Positions 1 to 11,442 of a DNA stretch of 64,000 bases are shown here, one piece after another. The translations under genes and the position numbers were made by a program. This DNA is from Malus domestica. Its lineage: Eukaryota > Streptophyta > Magnoliopsida > Rosales > Rosaceae. Location of the stretch: the NCBI RefSeq assembly GCF_042453785.1, contig NC_091674.1, positions 6,936,001-7,000,000 on the forward strand, written 5' to 3'. The notes under the pieces are model-generated. The model saw only the letters and a list, made by a program, of their open reading frames with translations. It was not told the DNA's origin and did no database searches. Positions within the stretch are counted from its first letter, which is position 1, and every line of letters starts with the position of its first letter.

Positions 1-500
1 AATCAAAGAGAAATTTTTCGGTATGCTGACTCTTTTACTACTTCACCTCGACGGTTATGTCACGATATTCTTAAAGCCTATATGCGATGGATAGACTCTT
101 GTAACCGTGACATATTTGCTTATTTGGACATAAACATAATTTAATTTCTTTCTAAATGAAAGGGAATGTTTAATTCCACAATAGAAGTATTTTTATGAGG
201 TACAACTATAAATTCCTATTTATTTGTTACTGAATCGACCATAGACCAATTCCCCCAGCATACTAAGTGTAAGAATACAATTGGTTGGAAATTTTTATTC
301 AAGTTTCCAACCAATGGTATGATTACACTTGGTGTCTCGGCTGCTTTCCGACACACTAAAAAATCTCTCAGAATTAAGCCAGCATCTTGAAATGCTATAT
401 ATCATAATTAGAATTTGCATGCTCATAATTGAATTGGTTGTTATATAACTTATATTTTGCTTAGAACTATATTTTATGGGCCTTGTCGTGGCCGTTACCT
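1..500. other. Intergenic DNA with one strong foldback
   Basis: No coding region was recognised here. The only structure I see is a hairpin: positions 262-291 and 304-333 are reverse complements at about 26 of 30 bases, separated by a 12-base loop. The rest is AT-rich unique-looking sequence. Confidence 0.5.
262..333. repeat. Imperfect inverted repeat, miRNA-precursor-like hairpin
   Basis: The left arm starts ACTAAGTGTAAGAATACAAT and the right arm is its reverse complement with about four mismatches; the loop is 12 bases. Arm length, loop size and the few mismatches resemble either a small MITE or a plant miRNA precursor. I do not recognise a known mature miRNA in either arm, so function is inference only. 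Confidence 0.5.
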
Positions 501-572
501 CCTGGCTTCAAGGTTCTAAAAGACGCCATGCACTATCCTGGCTTCAAGGTTCTAAAAGACGCCATGCACTAG
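501..572. repeat. 36-bp direct tandem duplication
   Basis: The unit beginning CCTGGCTTCAAGGTTCTAAA occurs at 501-536 and again at 537-572 with a single difference at the last base. It contains the outer end of the inverted-repeat element that follows, so one element terminus and its flank have been duplicated in tandem. Confidence 0.8.
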
Positions 573-1106
573 TCAGGCGGCAGGCTGGGGTTTAATGCCT
601 AGATGCCCAGGCAGGAGCCTAGAAGAACTTGGCAAATTTATGTAAATCTATTATATTTCGTATAACTAAGTGCCTATTTATGCTTAAAAAACTTCATAAT
701 TGTATCGCAATATATAAATTGCAAAATAAAATGACATATAGATTATAAAATATTAAAAGATAATGAAACCATGGGGAACAAATGTATAATGACTGTTCAT
801 CCAAGTATTCAGCAAGTCCCTTACAATTTTTTTTTTTTTTAAAAAAAAACGATAAAATGCACTATGAAATTTATCAATCTTTTGTCTAAATGAGAGTCGT
901 GACCTAGGAGGGTGCCTAGCCAGGTCTATGTGGGTTAGGTAGACGCCTAAGCAGGTCTAGGCTGGATAAACGGCCACCTAAGCAAGTCTAAGAAGGATAG
1001 GCAGACGCCTAAGAAGGACTAGGTTCCCTTTCTTAGTTTTCAAACGCTTAGGGAAATCGGAAGGATGGCTAGTCGCCTAGCGCCTAGGCGGGGATTTTTA
1101 GAACAG
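545..1106. mobile_element. Non-autonomous TIR element rich in CCTAGGCG motifs
   Basis: The left end reads CAAGGTTCTAAAAGACGCC and the right end, reverse-complemented, reads CTGTTCTAAAAATCCCCGCC, followed on both sides by GC-rich CTAG/GGCG blocks. The interior carries several degenerate copies of a GACGCCTAAGCAGGTCTAGG-like motif. I found no convincing target-site duplication. A further right-end-like terminus lies at 2112-2186, so the structure may be larger or composite. Superfamily is not assigned. Confidence 0.45.
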
Positions 1107-1335
1107 TGCTTGGGCTAGGCTTGTTTGTTGGAAACAGACCAGCTCATTAGGAGGCAAGTTTTTGTTTGTAGCTTGGTCATCTTAGCCTTTCTAGGCCAGC
1201 TCATTAGCGATGACGTGCGTGCGACGCAGTGGGTGCGATGGCGTAGGAGCGAGGACGTGCATGCTATGGTGTAATAAATCAATCTTCACGTATTCACCAA
1301 TCCCCCTCTCTCACCACCTTCTCTATGATCCAACA

Positions 1336-1500
1336 ATGGCGACTTCAATTTCCAAGCTCTCCAATCCCACCCCAGCTTTGTCCTTGTCAAACCTTCAGCC
1401 CCAGAATGCTGCAGCCCAAGTGTTCGATCAACCTCCTTGCCACCCCCGCCGCCACCTTCAACTCCAAAATCTCATCCTCCAAGCTCTCCTTACGAAGCAA
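1336..1500 (+). pseudogene. Gene fragment resembling a plastid transit peptide
   Basis: An ATG at 1336 opens a short frame beginning MATSISKLSNPTPALSLSN, rich in Ser, Thr, Ala and Pro and without acidic residues, which is the usual composition of a chloroplast transit peptide. Another frame continues with similar composition (SPRMLQPKCSINLLATPAAT), so a frameshift is likely near position 1395. The 5' flank is CT-rich like a leader. No mature protein follows. It lies between repeat termini and may be a transposon-captured exon. The parent gene is not identified. Confidence 0.35.
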
Positions 1501-1533
1501 TTATTCTCTCTGTCTTCTCCTCTCTCTCATAAT

Positions 1534-1650
1534 TGTTGAAAGTTGTCCCACATTGGTAAGGGAAAAGGTTTGCTATGTGCTTATATGATCTTGGGCTACT
1601 CCTCATATTACCAATTGGTTTTATGGTGGAACCCCAATTTCATCAATAAT
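1534..1650. repeat. Possible partial LTR (TRIM-like)
   Basis: The stretch begins TGTTGAAAGTTGTCCCACAT and later contains CCAATTGGTTTTATGGTGGA. Both blocks are reminiscent of the short LTRs of plant TRIM/Copia elements. There is no partner LTR in the window and no 3' boundary, so this is a tentative label. Confidence 0.3.
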
Positions 1651-2111
1651 GTCTCCGGAATTAAATTTTTATTTTTTTGGATATATAAGAAAAGAATTTT
1701 TCTAAATGTTTTTAATTTTTTACAAAAAAAAAAAAAAAAAATTTAATTTTTTTAATATCCACGTGGCATCAAGTCATTATCCGTATGGGTACCAGAATTA
1801 TGAAAGTATCCCATAATTATGACTTAAGGTACCAGACTGGGATGAAAAAAACTTGATGTATGAAACGTTGAAAACCAAGAAACTTCAGGGTAGTAAACTG
1901 AGATTAACCCAAAAAATTTCTCTTAACCCTTGTATAATATTATTTTTTTCTCTCTTAACCCCAATATCACTATTTATTCCTATAGGATCACACCACATAT
2001 ATTTTTATTTTGTACCTAATCCTCTCACTTTTTTAAAATATAATATATTAATTAGTTTAATTTTAATTAACTTGTATAATAGATAATAATTTTACTTAAA
2101 TCTGCCTAATT

Positions 2112-2186
2112 CGTCTAGAACCCGCCTAGGCACTAAGCACCAACCTACCACCCGACTAGCGCCTAACATTGTTTAGAACCTTGCCC
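2112..2186 (-). repeat. Additional terminus of the CCTAGGCG TIR family
   Basis: Reverse-complemented, this reads AAGGTTCTAAACAATGTTAG and then GC-rich GCGCTAGTCGGGTGG-like sequence, matching the left end at 546. It could be the true right end of a composite element that starts near 545, or a truncated second copy. Confidence 0.45.
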
Positions 2187-3477
2187 ACAGTCCCTTTCTC
2201 TGAATCTCTGCCCTGTGTGTGCCAATGATTGGCTGCAGCCTGAAACATTCAACCGACAATAACAGCCTTGCAGTTACGTACGTAATGGAACGATACTATA
2301 AGAAATAGTGCTTAAATCCTCCTTCAAAATCTTCGGGTGGTCAGTTTAATACTTATGAGTTATTGGAATATAGTATAGCAATAGATGTTGCATTTTGTTG
2401 TTACTGCTATATTTTTAAATGTGATTTTGATAAATCGAGAAATGTTGGTAGCCTAGTAGTGATGTCTTCACTGAGAAAGGGTTTTCAAATATAACTTATA
2501 TGTATTGATAAATTAGGACAATGTTATAAAAGAACTTGGTTGTTGTCATTTTTTTTAACTTTGCACTCTTTTAAATTCGTCCATCCCTCCACAGTTTCTG
2601 GCTTCGCCGCTGGGAAAGATAAACCTGCCATCCCATGCGGTTGACATTTGAATCAAAACATGTATGAAATTGCAAAACAACCAAATCAAAGATTTGCTAT
2701 ATTTAGAAACTGGAAAAAGATGGCTACTAGGGCCCCACTTGGGAAAAACCTTGGGTGCAATTATGAAGCCCCATACCGACGTGCCTCCCTAAAATTAAGG
2801 ATCCATCTTGATCCATCCCGTTGATTGGAACAAAGCAAAAGGTCCCAAATGCCATTGCTAAATTTAGCAAAATCTTTATTCTCCACCCCATCTTCTTCCC
2901 CACACAAAAATTAGCGCATGAAATTTTGGTCTTGAAAAGATGCCTCCATGAGATTTCTCACCACTTAACAGAACGTCGGTCACTTTCAGATAAAAAGACC
3001 TATGGCCGTACAATAAAAACATGGATTCGGGTGTGCGCTTGCCCTGATCATTGCTCTCCATCCCTCCAAGCAAGGCAAAGAAGACTATCATCCCTTGCTT
3101 TATAGGCTCAACAAGTTCCTTAGAAGGACTAAATTTTCCTTTTGCAGTAAAATGATTAACCAAAACAAGGGCGCATGCTCTACAATGTGGCCTTGGATGG
3201 ACTTGTCAATTTCTATCAATTTTCCCATTAGAAGTACTGCTATGTTAACCTCAGAGTTGTCCCAATGCACAGAGGTTAAAAGATAAAAAATGCAAAGAGG
3301 TCTTCCTACTTTAGTATCGTAATAATTTTTTTTTAATAAACTAATGAAATTAGATAACTTTCCAATTCGATCTATTAATCAACTCACAACTGTATAAATT
3401 TGAGGCACATCATATAAGATTTAGGAGAAAAGAATTTGGTTCTTTTTTTGTTTCTTTTTTGCCCATAATATGAAGAA
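2187..3477. other. Intergenic DNA, nothing recognised
   Basis: Short open frames exist on both strands (for example 2876-3163 minus) but none resembles a family I know, and none shows splice context or codon structure that would support a gene. Confidence 0.4.
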
Positions 3478-4214
3478 TGGTAAATTCTCAACTATGGGTT
3501 GAACGACACTATCATACCTCATCTTTTAAAATTGACAATGTCATACCTCATCTTTAGAATTTGTTTCAATGTTATACATTCGTTAGTTTGTCTGTGAATT
3601 TCTCAGTTAAATGCTGATGTGGCTTGATCTGAAGCCCAGTTTCTCGCCCAGATAGATTCCACATGGCGCCAGACCCATTACTACACTCATTCCTCTGTCC
3701 TTTTCCTATTCACTCCCATTCGAACCTGCCAAATGCCCAAAACCAAGTCTTTTATTAAAATCGTACCCTCCTTCGATTTCCCCTTCTATTTGTTCCTATT
3801 TGCCAATCGAATCCTCTGGACCGCCAATCACAATCACAATCACCAAAATTCCCCCAAATCACCATAAACAAACACGAAATTGAAGCAAACCCAAATTCCA
3901 ATAGATCAAATTATGGAATTACACTGCATAATGATTCAAAAATTACCTTAATTTACACAAAAAGCTTCAAGATCTAACAAGAATTACAGATCCAAAGTAG
4001 GGAAATTTAGGGAAAACCCTCACCGTGCGTAGTTCATCTTTTCGTAAAACCGAATCGAGAAAAACGAGAGCAACAGATTCACCTCATCCTTTCCCCCACC
4101 GAGTGCTCAGCGACTTCAGGTTCAGCATCGGCTTCCCCGAAGCCGTTGCCCAAGGCGAAGCAAAGGAGGACACCGTCGACGAGAAAGAAATGACGGAGCT
4201 AGAGGAGGAGAAGG

Positions 4215-4465
4215 CCTTGCTGAGACGCCAGATGTAGTGGGCGTGAAGCCGTCGAAACTCGCCGAGAGCAACGACCACATATCTTAGTTGTTGGCTGCCA
4301 TAACCAGTGCCTGGTGCATATCAGCTTCCGGAGCCACTCATCCTCCATCATCTTGTGCCACTGCCTGCTCACACACGGCGCCATCCCCAACATCCGCGCA
4401 TCCACATGCTTGAACACCTTGAAGATCAGATTATCGTCCAGATTCGAAAACCCCACCCCTTTCAT
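4215..4465 (-). pseudogene. GID2/SLEEPY1-type F-box gene fragment
   Basis: The minus-strand frame contains GFSNLDDNLIFKVFKHVDAR followed by MLGMAPCVSRQWHKMMEDEW and LICTRHW. This is the F-box block of the GID2/SLY1 family, the SCF subunit that recognises DELLA repressors in gibberellin signalling. A frame change after LICTRHW is needed to continue into VVVALGEFRRLHAHYIWRLS, which matches the family's next conserved block (ALGGFRRLHSLYLWPLSK in the family). The N-terminal variable part and the conserved C-terminus are missing or degraded, and the fragment lies inside a TIR-bounded element. It is therefore a captured, non-functional copy. Confidence 0.8.
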
Positions 4466-4680
4466 CTCATCCTGGTCGATGGGCGCCGATAGGTCCGAAT
4501 GGGAAGATCCGAGACAAGGTAGGGTTAGGGTTTCGGGGGAATTGGGGGGTTTTTTGTTTGAAATTGGTCTGGAGATGGAGAAAATGAGGGATTGTAGGGG
4601 TGTTTGGTTACAAATTTAAATTTGGTGAGGGTGATGAATTTGTAGGGGGTGGGTCCCACTTATTTTATAAAAATATTAAA

Positions 4681-4683
4681 TAA

Positions 4684-4714
<31 letters not shown>

Positions 4715-5215
4715 AAGAAGAAGAAGAAGAAGAAGAAGAAGAAGAGGGAGGAAGAAAAGAAAAAAAATTGTCCCTAACCCCCCTTCCTTAACCCCAGCGA
4801 GACAAAAGAAAAGAAGAAGAAAAGGGAGGAAGAAAAGAAAAAAACAAAAATTATCCCTCCCCCCCCCCCCCACCCAACGACCCAGAAGAAGAATAAGAAG
4901 GAGGAAGAAAAGAAAAAAAAAAATTTGTCCCTAACCCCCCCCCCCCCCAACCCCAGTGACAAAGAAGAAGAAGAAGAAAAAAGGAAGAAGAAGAAGAAGA
5001 AGAAGAAGAAGAGGGAGGAAGAAAAGAAAAAAAATATATTTGTCCCTAACCCCACCCCTCCCCCCAACCCCAGCGACAAAGAAGAAGAAGAAGAAGAGGA
5101 AGAAGAAGAAAACGAAGAGGAAGAAGAAAAGAAAAAAAAAATCGTCCCTAACCCAGCGACAAAGAAGAAGAAAAAGAAGAGGGAGGAAGAAAAGAAAAAA
5201 AAATTTTAAAAAAAA
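4681..5215. repeat. Polypurine (GAA)n minisatellite array
   Basis: About five degenerate units, each with (GAA)n, then GGGAGGAAGAAAAGAAAAAA, then a short TTGTCCCTAACCCC...AACCCCAGCGACAAAG spacer. The plus strand is almost pure purine apart from the spacers. The Lys/Glu-rich or Phe/Leu-rich open frames over it are artefacts of the repeat. Confidence 0.9.
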
Positions 5216-5919
5216 AATTTGCCACGTGGCAGACAAATGGTAGCCAAGTGGCATAAATGTGGCAGCCTCGTCAGCATTTAACAGATTAATGGATAGAAAA
5301 TCTAATGGATGTATTATATTGAAATAAAATAGTACTTAAGGTATAAAAGTAAAATGTTTTAAAGTTGTTGTATGAAGTTGTAATAGACCTGAAAATCTAA
5401 GGGGCTACTGTATAATTTACCCAAATTTTTAAGATAAATAAGGTTATGAAAAAGGATATGAGGCTTGGTTCAAAGTGAGGCCCAAGGCACATGCCTTGTT
5501 CGCCTTACCTCTTTGGGTCAACTCTGCTAACATTTTGCTCATCCAGGACCTGGCCGATAATGAAAACATATCCCAGTCTATAGAAGGAAGCGATATTTGT
5601 GTACGTTGGACACATAGAGTGTTCACTAATTATATATTTTTGTGCGACTGTTTGTACTTTCATTTTTTTTTTCATTAGAAGCGCTTGAATCAAGAGTGTA
5701 CGTAAATTCCATGCTGGAAGTTAAAGTCTTACATCATAACATAAGTGATTTTTAGGTATTTTCACCTTTTACCAATTAGAGCATCTCCAATGATATAAGC
5801 ATACTGCACACACATGTGGAGAGTAGGAACTAGTTTACCTACTAAATTTGCCTGCAACGCCATGGAGCAAGATTTTGCTTATGTAGTTCATCAAACCATG
5901 TTCGCCTAGTCAACTGTTG

Positions 5920-5921
<2 letters not shown>

Positions 5922-5976
<55 letters not shown>

Positions 5977-5990
5977 ATACATATATATAC

Positions 5991-6022
<32 letters not shown>

Positions 6023-6023
6023 A
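5922..6023. repeat. Compound (TA)n/(GT)n microsatellite
   Basis: Consecutive runs of AT and GT dinucleotides (ATATAT..., GTGTGT..., ATATAC, then GTGTGT again). Likely hypervariable. Confidence 0.95.
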
Positions 6024-6213
6024 TTGATTGTCCAAGTGTTTGAGTCAACGTGCTCTTAATTTGCAGCTAATAGATTTGGAATAAAAAATTAGAAGTGTTT
6101 ATGGCTCTTCGAAGCCCTTTATGAAGAAGCATCTTTTTATGTTCTCCAATCCATTGAAGCATTTTTTTAAGTGCTTTTCCAATAAAAATTTGAATTTTTA
6201 ATAAAGTTTTAAC

Positions 6214-6215
<2 letters not shown>

Positions 6216-6266
<51 letters not shown>
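6216..6266. repeat. (TA)n microsatellite
   Basis: About 24 uninterrupted TA dinucleotides. Confidence 0.95.
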
Positions 6267-6268
<2 letters not shown>

Positions 6269-6408
6269 ATAACCAAAACAGCATTTTTTAGTGAAGCACG
6301 TTATGTCCCAAAAAAAAACCTGAATGACCAGCATTGGAAAACTTATTCATACTTGTTTTACATAGCTTTTTGAACAACCAGAGATTTTCTAAAAAAGCTG
6401 CTTCTTTC

Positions 6409-7990
6409 TAGGGGTGGAAAAATATACCTAAAATTCCAAACCGAACCGAAAAAATCCAGATCTTGAACCGAAAATCCTGAAAATTTCAATAACCAATACC
6501 AAACCAATCCCAAAATTTTGGTACGGGAATCGGTCTCACACTTTCATTCGTTCGGTAATCCCAAACCGAATCAAAATAAAAAAAATATATATATATATAT
6601 ATTATTTAATTTTAAATATATATTTGGAATTGTAACAGCCATCCGATTTAGTTGAGATTTAATCTCAACCGTTGAATACAAATCAAAGTTCAAACCCTTC
6701 GAGAACTCAACTCAGTCATTCTCTCTTCGTCTCTTCTCAACTAGACAACCTCACCACCCTCCTCGACCTCACCTCAGACAACCTCACCTTAGAATAAGGC
6801 CACACCCACATCACACAAGTGACTCACCTCTCTGATCTTTCTCTCTCTCTCTTGACTTCCCATCCCTCAGACCCTCATTGTGGAGGAGCCTTCCTTCATG
6901 GCACAGAGGCAGAGTCACAGCCACCAGCGCCACTCACCTCTCTGATCTCTCTCTCGACTTCTTCATCCAGATTCTAGTGCACTATACACCATTTCTCTGC
7001 CCCAAATCAGGTAAATTTTGGAATTAATTTAGGGTTTGTGAAATTTAGATTAGGGTTTGTGAAATCTAGATTAGGGTTTATGAAATTTAGCACTTAGAAC
7101 TAATATGGAGGTAGAAGATATGTAATGGCTGAACGATAGTATTAGAAATTTTAATGTTTCTACCCTTTGAGCATGTTCTTCTCACCAATGTTTTTATTGC
7201 TCGTTTTGGTAATTGATTTATTTAATTTTTTCTCGTTTTTTGAAAGAAATGAAATTGAAAATGGTTATTTGTGTTTTGGGATTGACATTGGCCATGAAAA
7301 TTGGAATTTAGCTCAAAAATGTGGTTCGAAAAGTAATCGAATTGGAATTAAAAATTTTGGTGATTAATCTAGCCTGTGTAGTTTTGTTTTGTGATGGTAA
7401 CTTAATAAGTTGTTCATTTGTAGTAGTGGAAATTAGGGGAAAAGTGATTGAAGTTCATAAATTCTTTGGCAGTCGGGTTTTTTGTTGACTGCGTCATGAA
7501 ACGAAAGGTGGGTACTTTATTTTATCAGTTCCGAAGAAACTATGATTGCCCGAGAATGCTGATTGTTAATGCATACCATATGAGGTGGTTAAAGAAGAAA
7601 AAAGAGGGTGGCAGGGGCCGGGTGGTGGTTGCGGTTAATGAACACAATTGAATCCAAGTTCAAGTGGAACATACAATAAGAAAATCTGTTTTCTTCACTT
7701 TGAAGCATTTCAAACTCTCGTTCAATGTCCAAAGTTGGAATCTTTGTTTTTGTGAACTGTGAACTATGGTTTTTACTAGCCATTGTGTACTTGCATGCTT
7801 CAGTTAATGCTGATATTTTAGTTCTTCCATCTCAGAGTTTTATCATTCTGATGTTCAAAAGATCAAAACTATTCGGGATTCCCCGAAAAATTTGGTTTAA
7901 GATCGGTCTTGAAATTGGAATTCCCAAAAATTTTGGTTTGAAAATCGGGATATGATTTTCGGTTCGGTATCCCATATCGAACCAGCCGTA
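6409..7990. mobile_element. hAT-like non-autonomous element with 8-bp TSD
   Basis: The element starts TAGGGGTGGAAAAATATACC and ends, reverse-complemented, TACGGCTGGTTCGATATGGG. It is flanked by the identical 8-mer CTTCTTTC at 6401-6408 and 7991-7998, the target-site length expected of hAT transposons. Sub-terminal sequences on both sides are AACCGAACCGAAAA-type repeats in inverted orientation. No transposase frame is visible. The interior (about 6690-7650) looks like a captured 5' leader plus intron: CT-rich sequence, then a CAGGTAAATTT junction and three spaced TTAGGGTTT telo-box motifs. Confidence 0.75.
7034..7090 (+). repeat. Three telo-box (TTAGGGTTT) repeats
   Basis: The block TTAGGGTTTGTGAAATTTAGA recurs three times with a period of about 23 bases. 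Telo-boxes are common in promoters and first introns of plant translation genes, which supports a host-gene origin for this interior part of the hAT-like element. Confidence 0.6.
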
Positions 7991-7998
7991 CTTCTTTC

Positions 7999-10900
7999 TA
8001 CAAGGTATGGAAAAAGTAATACAAAAAGGAAAAATAAAGAAAGCTGGTGGCAGGAACATCAAAAATAATACAACACACATGCGCACTTGATGAAACTTGG
8101 CAGAATCTAATAATCAAAATAGTGTACATAAAATGGAGACAAACACGCATATGACCCTTTATTGCAGTGGTAAAAAAAAATAATGTTTATGTACTCTAAT
8201 GCTAATTCGATAAAAAGGGAGACACCTAAATTTGATCAAATAGAAAAGAAAAAGAGATGTGTATTGCTATTTGACTTTGTTTATATTAAAGTTAGTCCCG
8301 AATAATAATTTGCATAATTAATGGCTCCCATTAAAGAACATTCCTTATCTGAGGGCAACAAAGATTCAGCCACCATAGGACCGTACCCCTTGAGTAATTA
8401 TGATATTGCTAAACAGCTACATTTGGATTGCGCTCTGCAGAATATGTCCAACTTGTCCATTGCTAATTCAATCGTACGGCTGCTGTTACTCACACATCAT
8501 ATAATTGTAATTCATAGATATAGTAATCATCTTGATTATCCAACCCATTAATTAGTTTCCTAATATATATCTTGGTAATGCTATTTGAAAAGGTTATTCT
8601 AGGGCACATACCCAACTAACAAGATGTACATAGTTGACCTAAACACATTTCTAATTAAAAAGTCAACCCAAAATGTATTCTTGTTCTTCATGGAGGTACA
8701 TAGACATATATTTATATAGTTGGGTTCTAAATTACATATACACAACCGATTCATTGAATTTGATCGGTTGTTGCCCTATCATTATCGTAATAATTATTTG
8801 TGCTTGTCAATAGTTGTGTGGGTTGTCAGTCGCTTCTGGTTTACGAGCAGCTGCGATGAGTCATTCCTTACCTAGGCTTCTAGGGTTTTCTCTACTAGCC
8901 ACATTTGAGCCTCTATTGTTTGAGCCCTTGTAGAGGATCTATCTCTATGGGTTGAAACCCTTTTTATGTTATTTCATTTATGCACTATTTTATAATTGTT
9001 GCAGGGAAGAACCATTACTCATGTTTGTTTGCATAAATGGCGTCTTCTTTCCATATGCCAGTCCTTTCTAAAGCTACGTACTTTGTAATCAATTCGTTCG
9101 GACTTTGTTTTATAAATGTTCTCAACCTTTAACAAAAAAATAAAAAAAATAAAAAAAAACTGCCATCACAACAAGTGAATATATATGCGAGTATATACTT
9201 AAATGAGAAACCAAACGGAATTAGAATTGTACAATTAGTATATACAACATGTTAGAGAAGGAGTCTTATATATAAGCAACGTTTTTCTCCTAAAGTTTAG
9301 GAATTAATATTGTAATATAATTCTGATTGTATTTTTGAACTTTAGGAGATTACGTTAGATGAATAGTGGTGTTTTGCAGATTAGAGATTTTTTTTTCCTT
9401 AATGTTTTGAAGTAGTTGTTGCCTATACAGAACCATATTATATATGTATCTTCATTTGCTCGTTTGAAATAAAATTGAAACGAAACGGCTTATTCATCTA
9501 TACAATTAGAGATTTCCTTTTTCCTCAATTATTTTTCTAACCAGAAAAAATCTCCAATCCACTCTCTAATCACATTACGGTTCTCTAAGTCCCAGAAGTT
9601 AATTAAGATGTGAGAAAATGGTAATCTAACATTACCTTACCACTAAACAACCCACATAAGGCTATTTTCTTTTGGAAAATTTGGTTTAAGTCGAACAAGA
9701 ATTTCATATTTTGGCAGATTCATATTCGTTAAACTTCAAACATAGCTCAATAGGAATAATCTCTCTCTTCCATGTCATAAAAGCAATTTTCACTTTTAAC
9801 TAATGTCAATACCTAAAATACTAGTATTTTATTTCTATTTTTTGGTGTAAATCCATAATAACTATTTTTTATGAAAAGTACTCGGGAGACAATATATTTG
9901 TATGACATAAGTATACCATCTAGATGTAGTAATTGATGTATACATACTACGTCAATTAATAAGTTTATCTCATTAGATATTGACGGTAAGACTTGTCTCA
10001 TTATGTGATAATATGGTATAATTATGTAATCTTCCTAGTATTATTCTTTTTCTAATACAACAACCAATATTATATTGACCATTCAACGTCCTAGTAAATT
10101 ATTGCAACTAATCTTTCATTACCACCAAATACAATTTATTATTGTATCTGTAATTACCCGGTAAATTGCTACTATAAAAAATAATTCGGTGCACGTCAAA
10201 AAATGATAAATATAAAGCTAGCCTTCTTGGTAGATGTTCAGATTAATTAAGCAGTTTCATTATGCATGCCTTAAATTTCCTCAACTAATAACTCGTACGT
10301 GCCGATGAATGTTAAAGTCACATTGTCAACTTGAGGATCAATTATATATCAGGGAATTTCATACATAATTAAACTTATAAATTACTAAACAATAAGAGTC
10401 AATGGCATATGTGTCATGTCAAAATATCGATCATGAATGTTTTAAGCGTTGGCACACATGTTTCAATGAAAAGTAGGGTTCATTCGGCATTTTATGTCAT
10501 TTTCAGGTTGGAAATGTCGACTCAGCCACTGAAAGGATTTGGTGGAAACCCTAGCTACTTGAATAATTTAATTAATTATGGCCTTAAATAAGCAGAACGG
10601 TGTCTCAATCTCATTGTATAATTATTTGATTAAAAGTGTTTACTAATCCTTGGATGTGATCTACCTAATCCAAAAAGTTTTGTATCTTTCCTTTCTATTT
10701 TTTGGTTTAAAAAAATGTTTATAGGGAGTGGAGGCTATCCCATTCTAGGATCAAGGCATACCATAAGTTTCTTTGAGAACTTGCAGAGGGGATCTTAATC
10801 TTTTTTTTTTTTTTTTACAGATCGCCTACTAAGAGAGATTATCAGCAGTAAAACTCGAACCCATATCTTAGTCTAATAAAGAGAACAATCCTTACTTACT

Positions 10901-11190
10901 TTGGACTAAAAAAAAAAAACAATCCTTCCTAACTCAACTACCCCCATTATTGGCTTGTATCTTTCCTTTTTATTTTTATATAACTCATCATTCATCAAGT
11001 TTTGTGTTTCGAGAGAAAGGGTTGAGGCATGGCCTGAAGAGATTAAATAAGAGGAATTAGGGGTTACAGTGGGGTCTCATCAATGACAAAGACAAATTTA
11101 TGGTTAAATAAGGAGGATTCAAAAGTTATGTTTTATATGATGGGTCAAAGGGGCCGAGGCGGTTTTGTATATATTTTTTCATGTCCCTTT
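7999..11190. other. AT-rich intergenic DNA
   Basis: No supported gene. An open frame at 8321-8551 lacks any recognisable family signature. Around 9085-9160 the sequence ends in A-rich tracts like a retroposon tail. Around 10800-10965 a box-B-like GGTTCGAGTTTTAC (minus strand) beside poly-T suggests an old SINE. Everything else looks unstructured. Confidence 0.4.
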
Positions 11191-11442
11191 TATTGTAGTC
11201 TATTTTATCTAACAAGGTTAAAGGGGGCAGGCGGTAGAGGTAGAGAGATTGAGAGATATATGTTTGTAGAATTGTAGGGAAATGTGTAACCTTCCTACAT
11301 TGTGCCTTTATTTATAGTAGTAAAAAGAGAGAAGATATTCCTTCTTCCCCAAGTAATACAAGTTGTAATAGGAAATGATAATTATAATCAAATCTAATCT
11401 AAGATTTACATAATCACACTTAAACTAGGAATGTTTACAATA
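11191..11442 (-). repeat. Copia 3' LTR
   Basis: On the plus strand it runs from TATTGTAGTC to TGTTTACAATA and aligns along its full length with 19076-19332 at roughly nine bases in ten by eye. The expected TG/CA ends are mutated here (TA at both ends), consistent with age. Confidence 0.9.

Larger units (their letters stand above)
3479..5421. mobile_element. MULE-like element carrying a captured F-box gene fragment
   Basis: Both ends begin GGTAAATT and, about 130-150 bases inward, share CAGTTAAATGCTGATGTGGC-like sequence in inverted orientation (near 3604-3623 and 5270-5285). The intervening TIR is degenerate but alignable. Such long degenerate TIRs flanking host gene pieces are typical of Pack-MULEs. 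The interior holds an F-box fragment (minus strand) and a polypurine tandem array. I did not find a clear 9-bp target-site duplication. Confidence 0.5.

Noticed and set aside
2876..3163. 95-codon minus-strand open frame, plus overlapping plus-strand frames
   Set aside because: No recognisable motif, no splice or promoter context; length is within chance expectation.
4676..5254. Lys/Glu-rich and Phe/Leu-rich open frames on both strands
   Set aside because: They are translations of the (GAA)n polypurine array, not genes.
8321..8551. Plus-strand frame starting MAPIKEHSLSEGNKDS
   Set aside because: Looks protein-like in composition but I could not match it to any family; no exon context.
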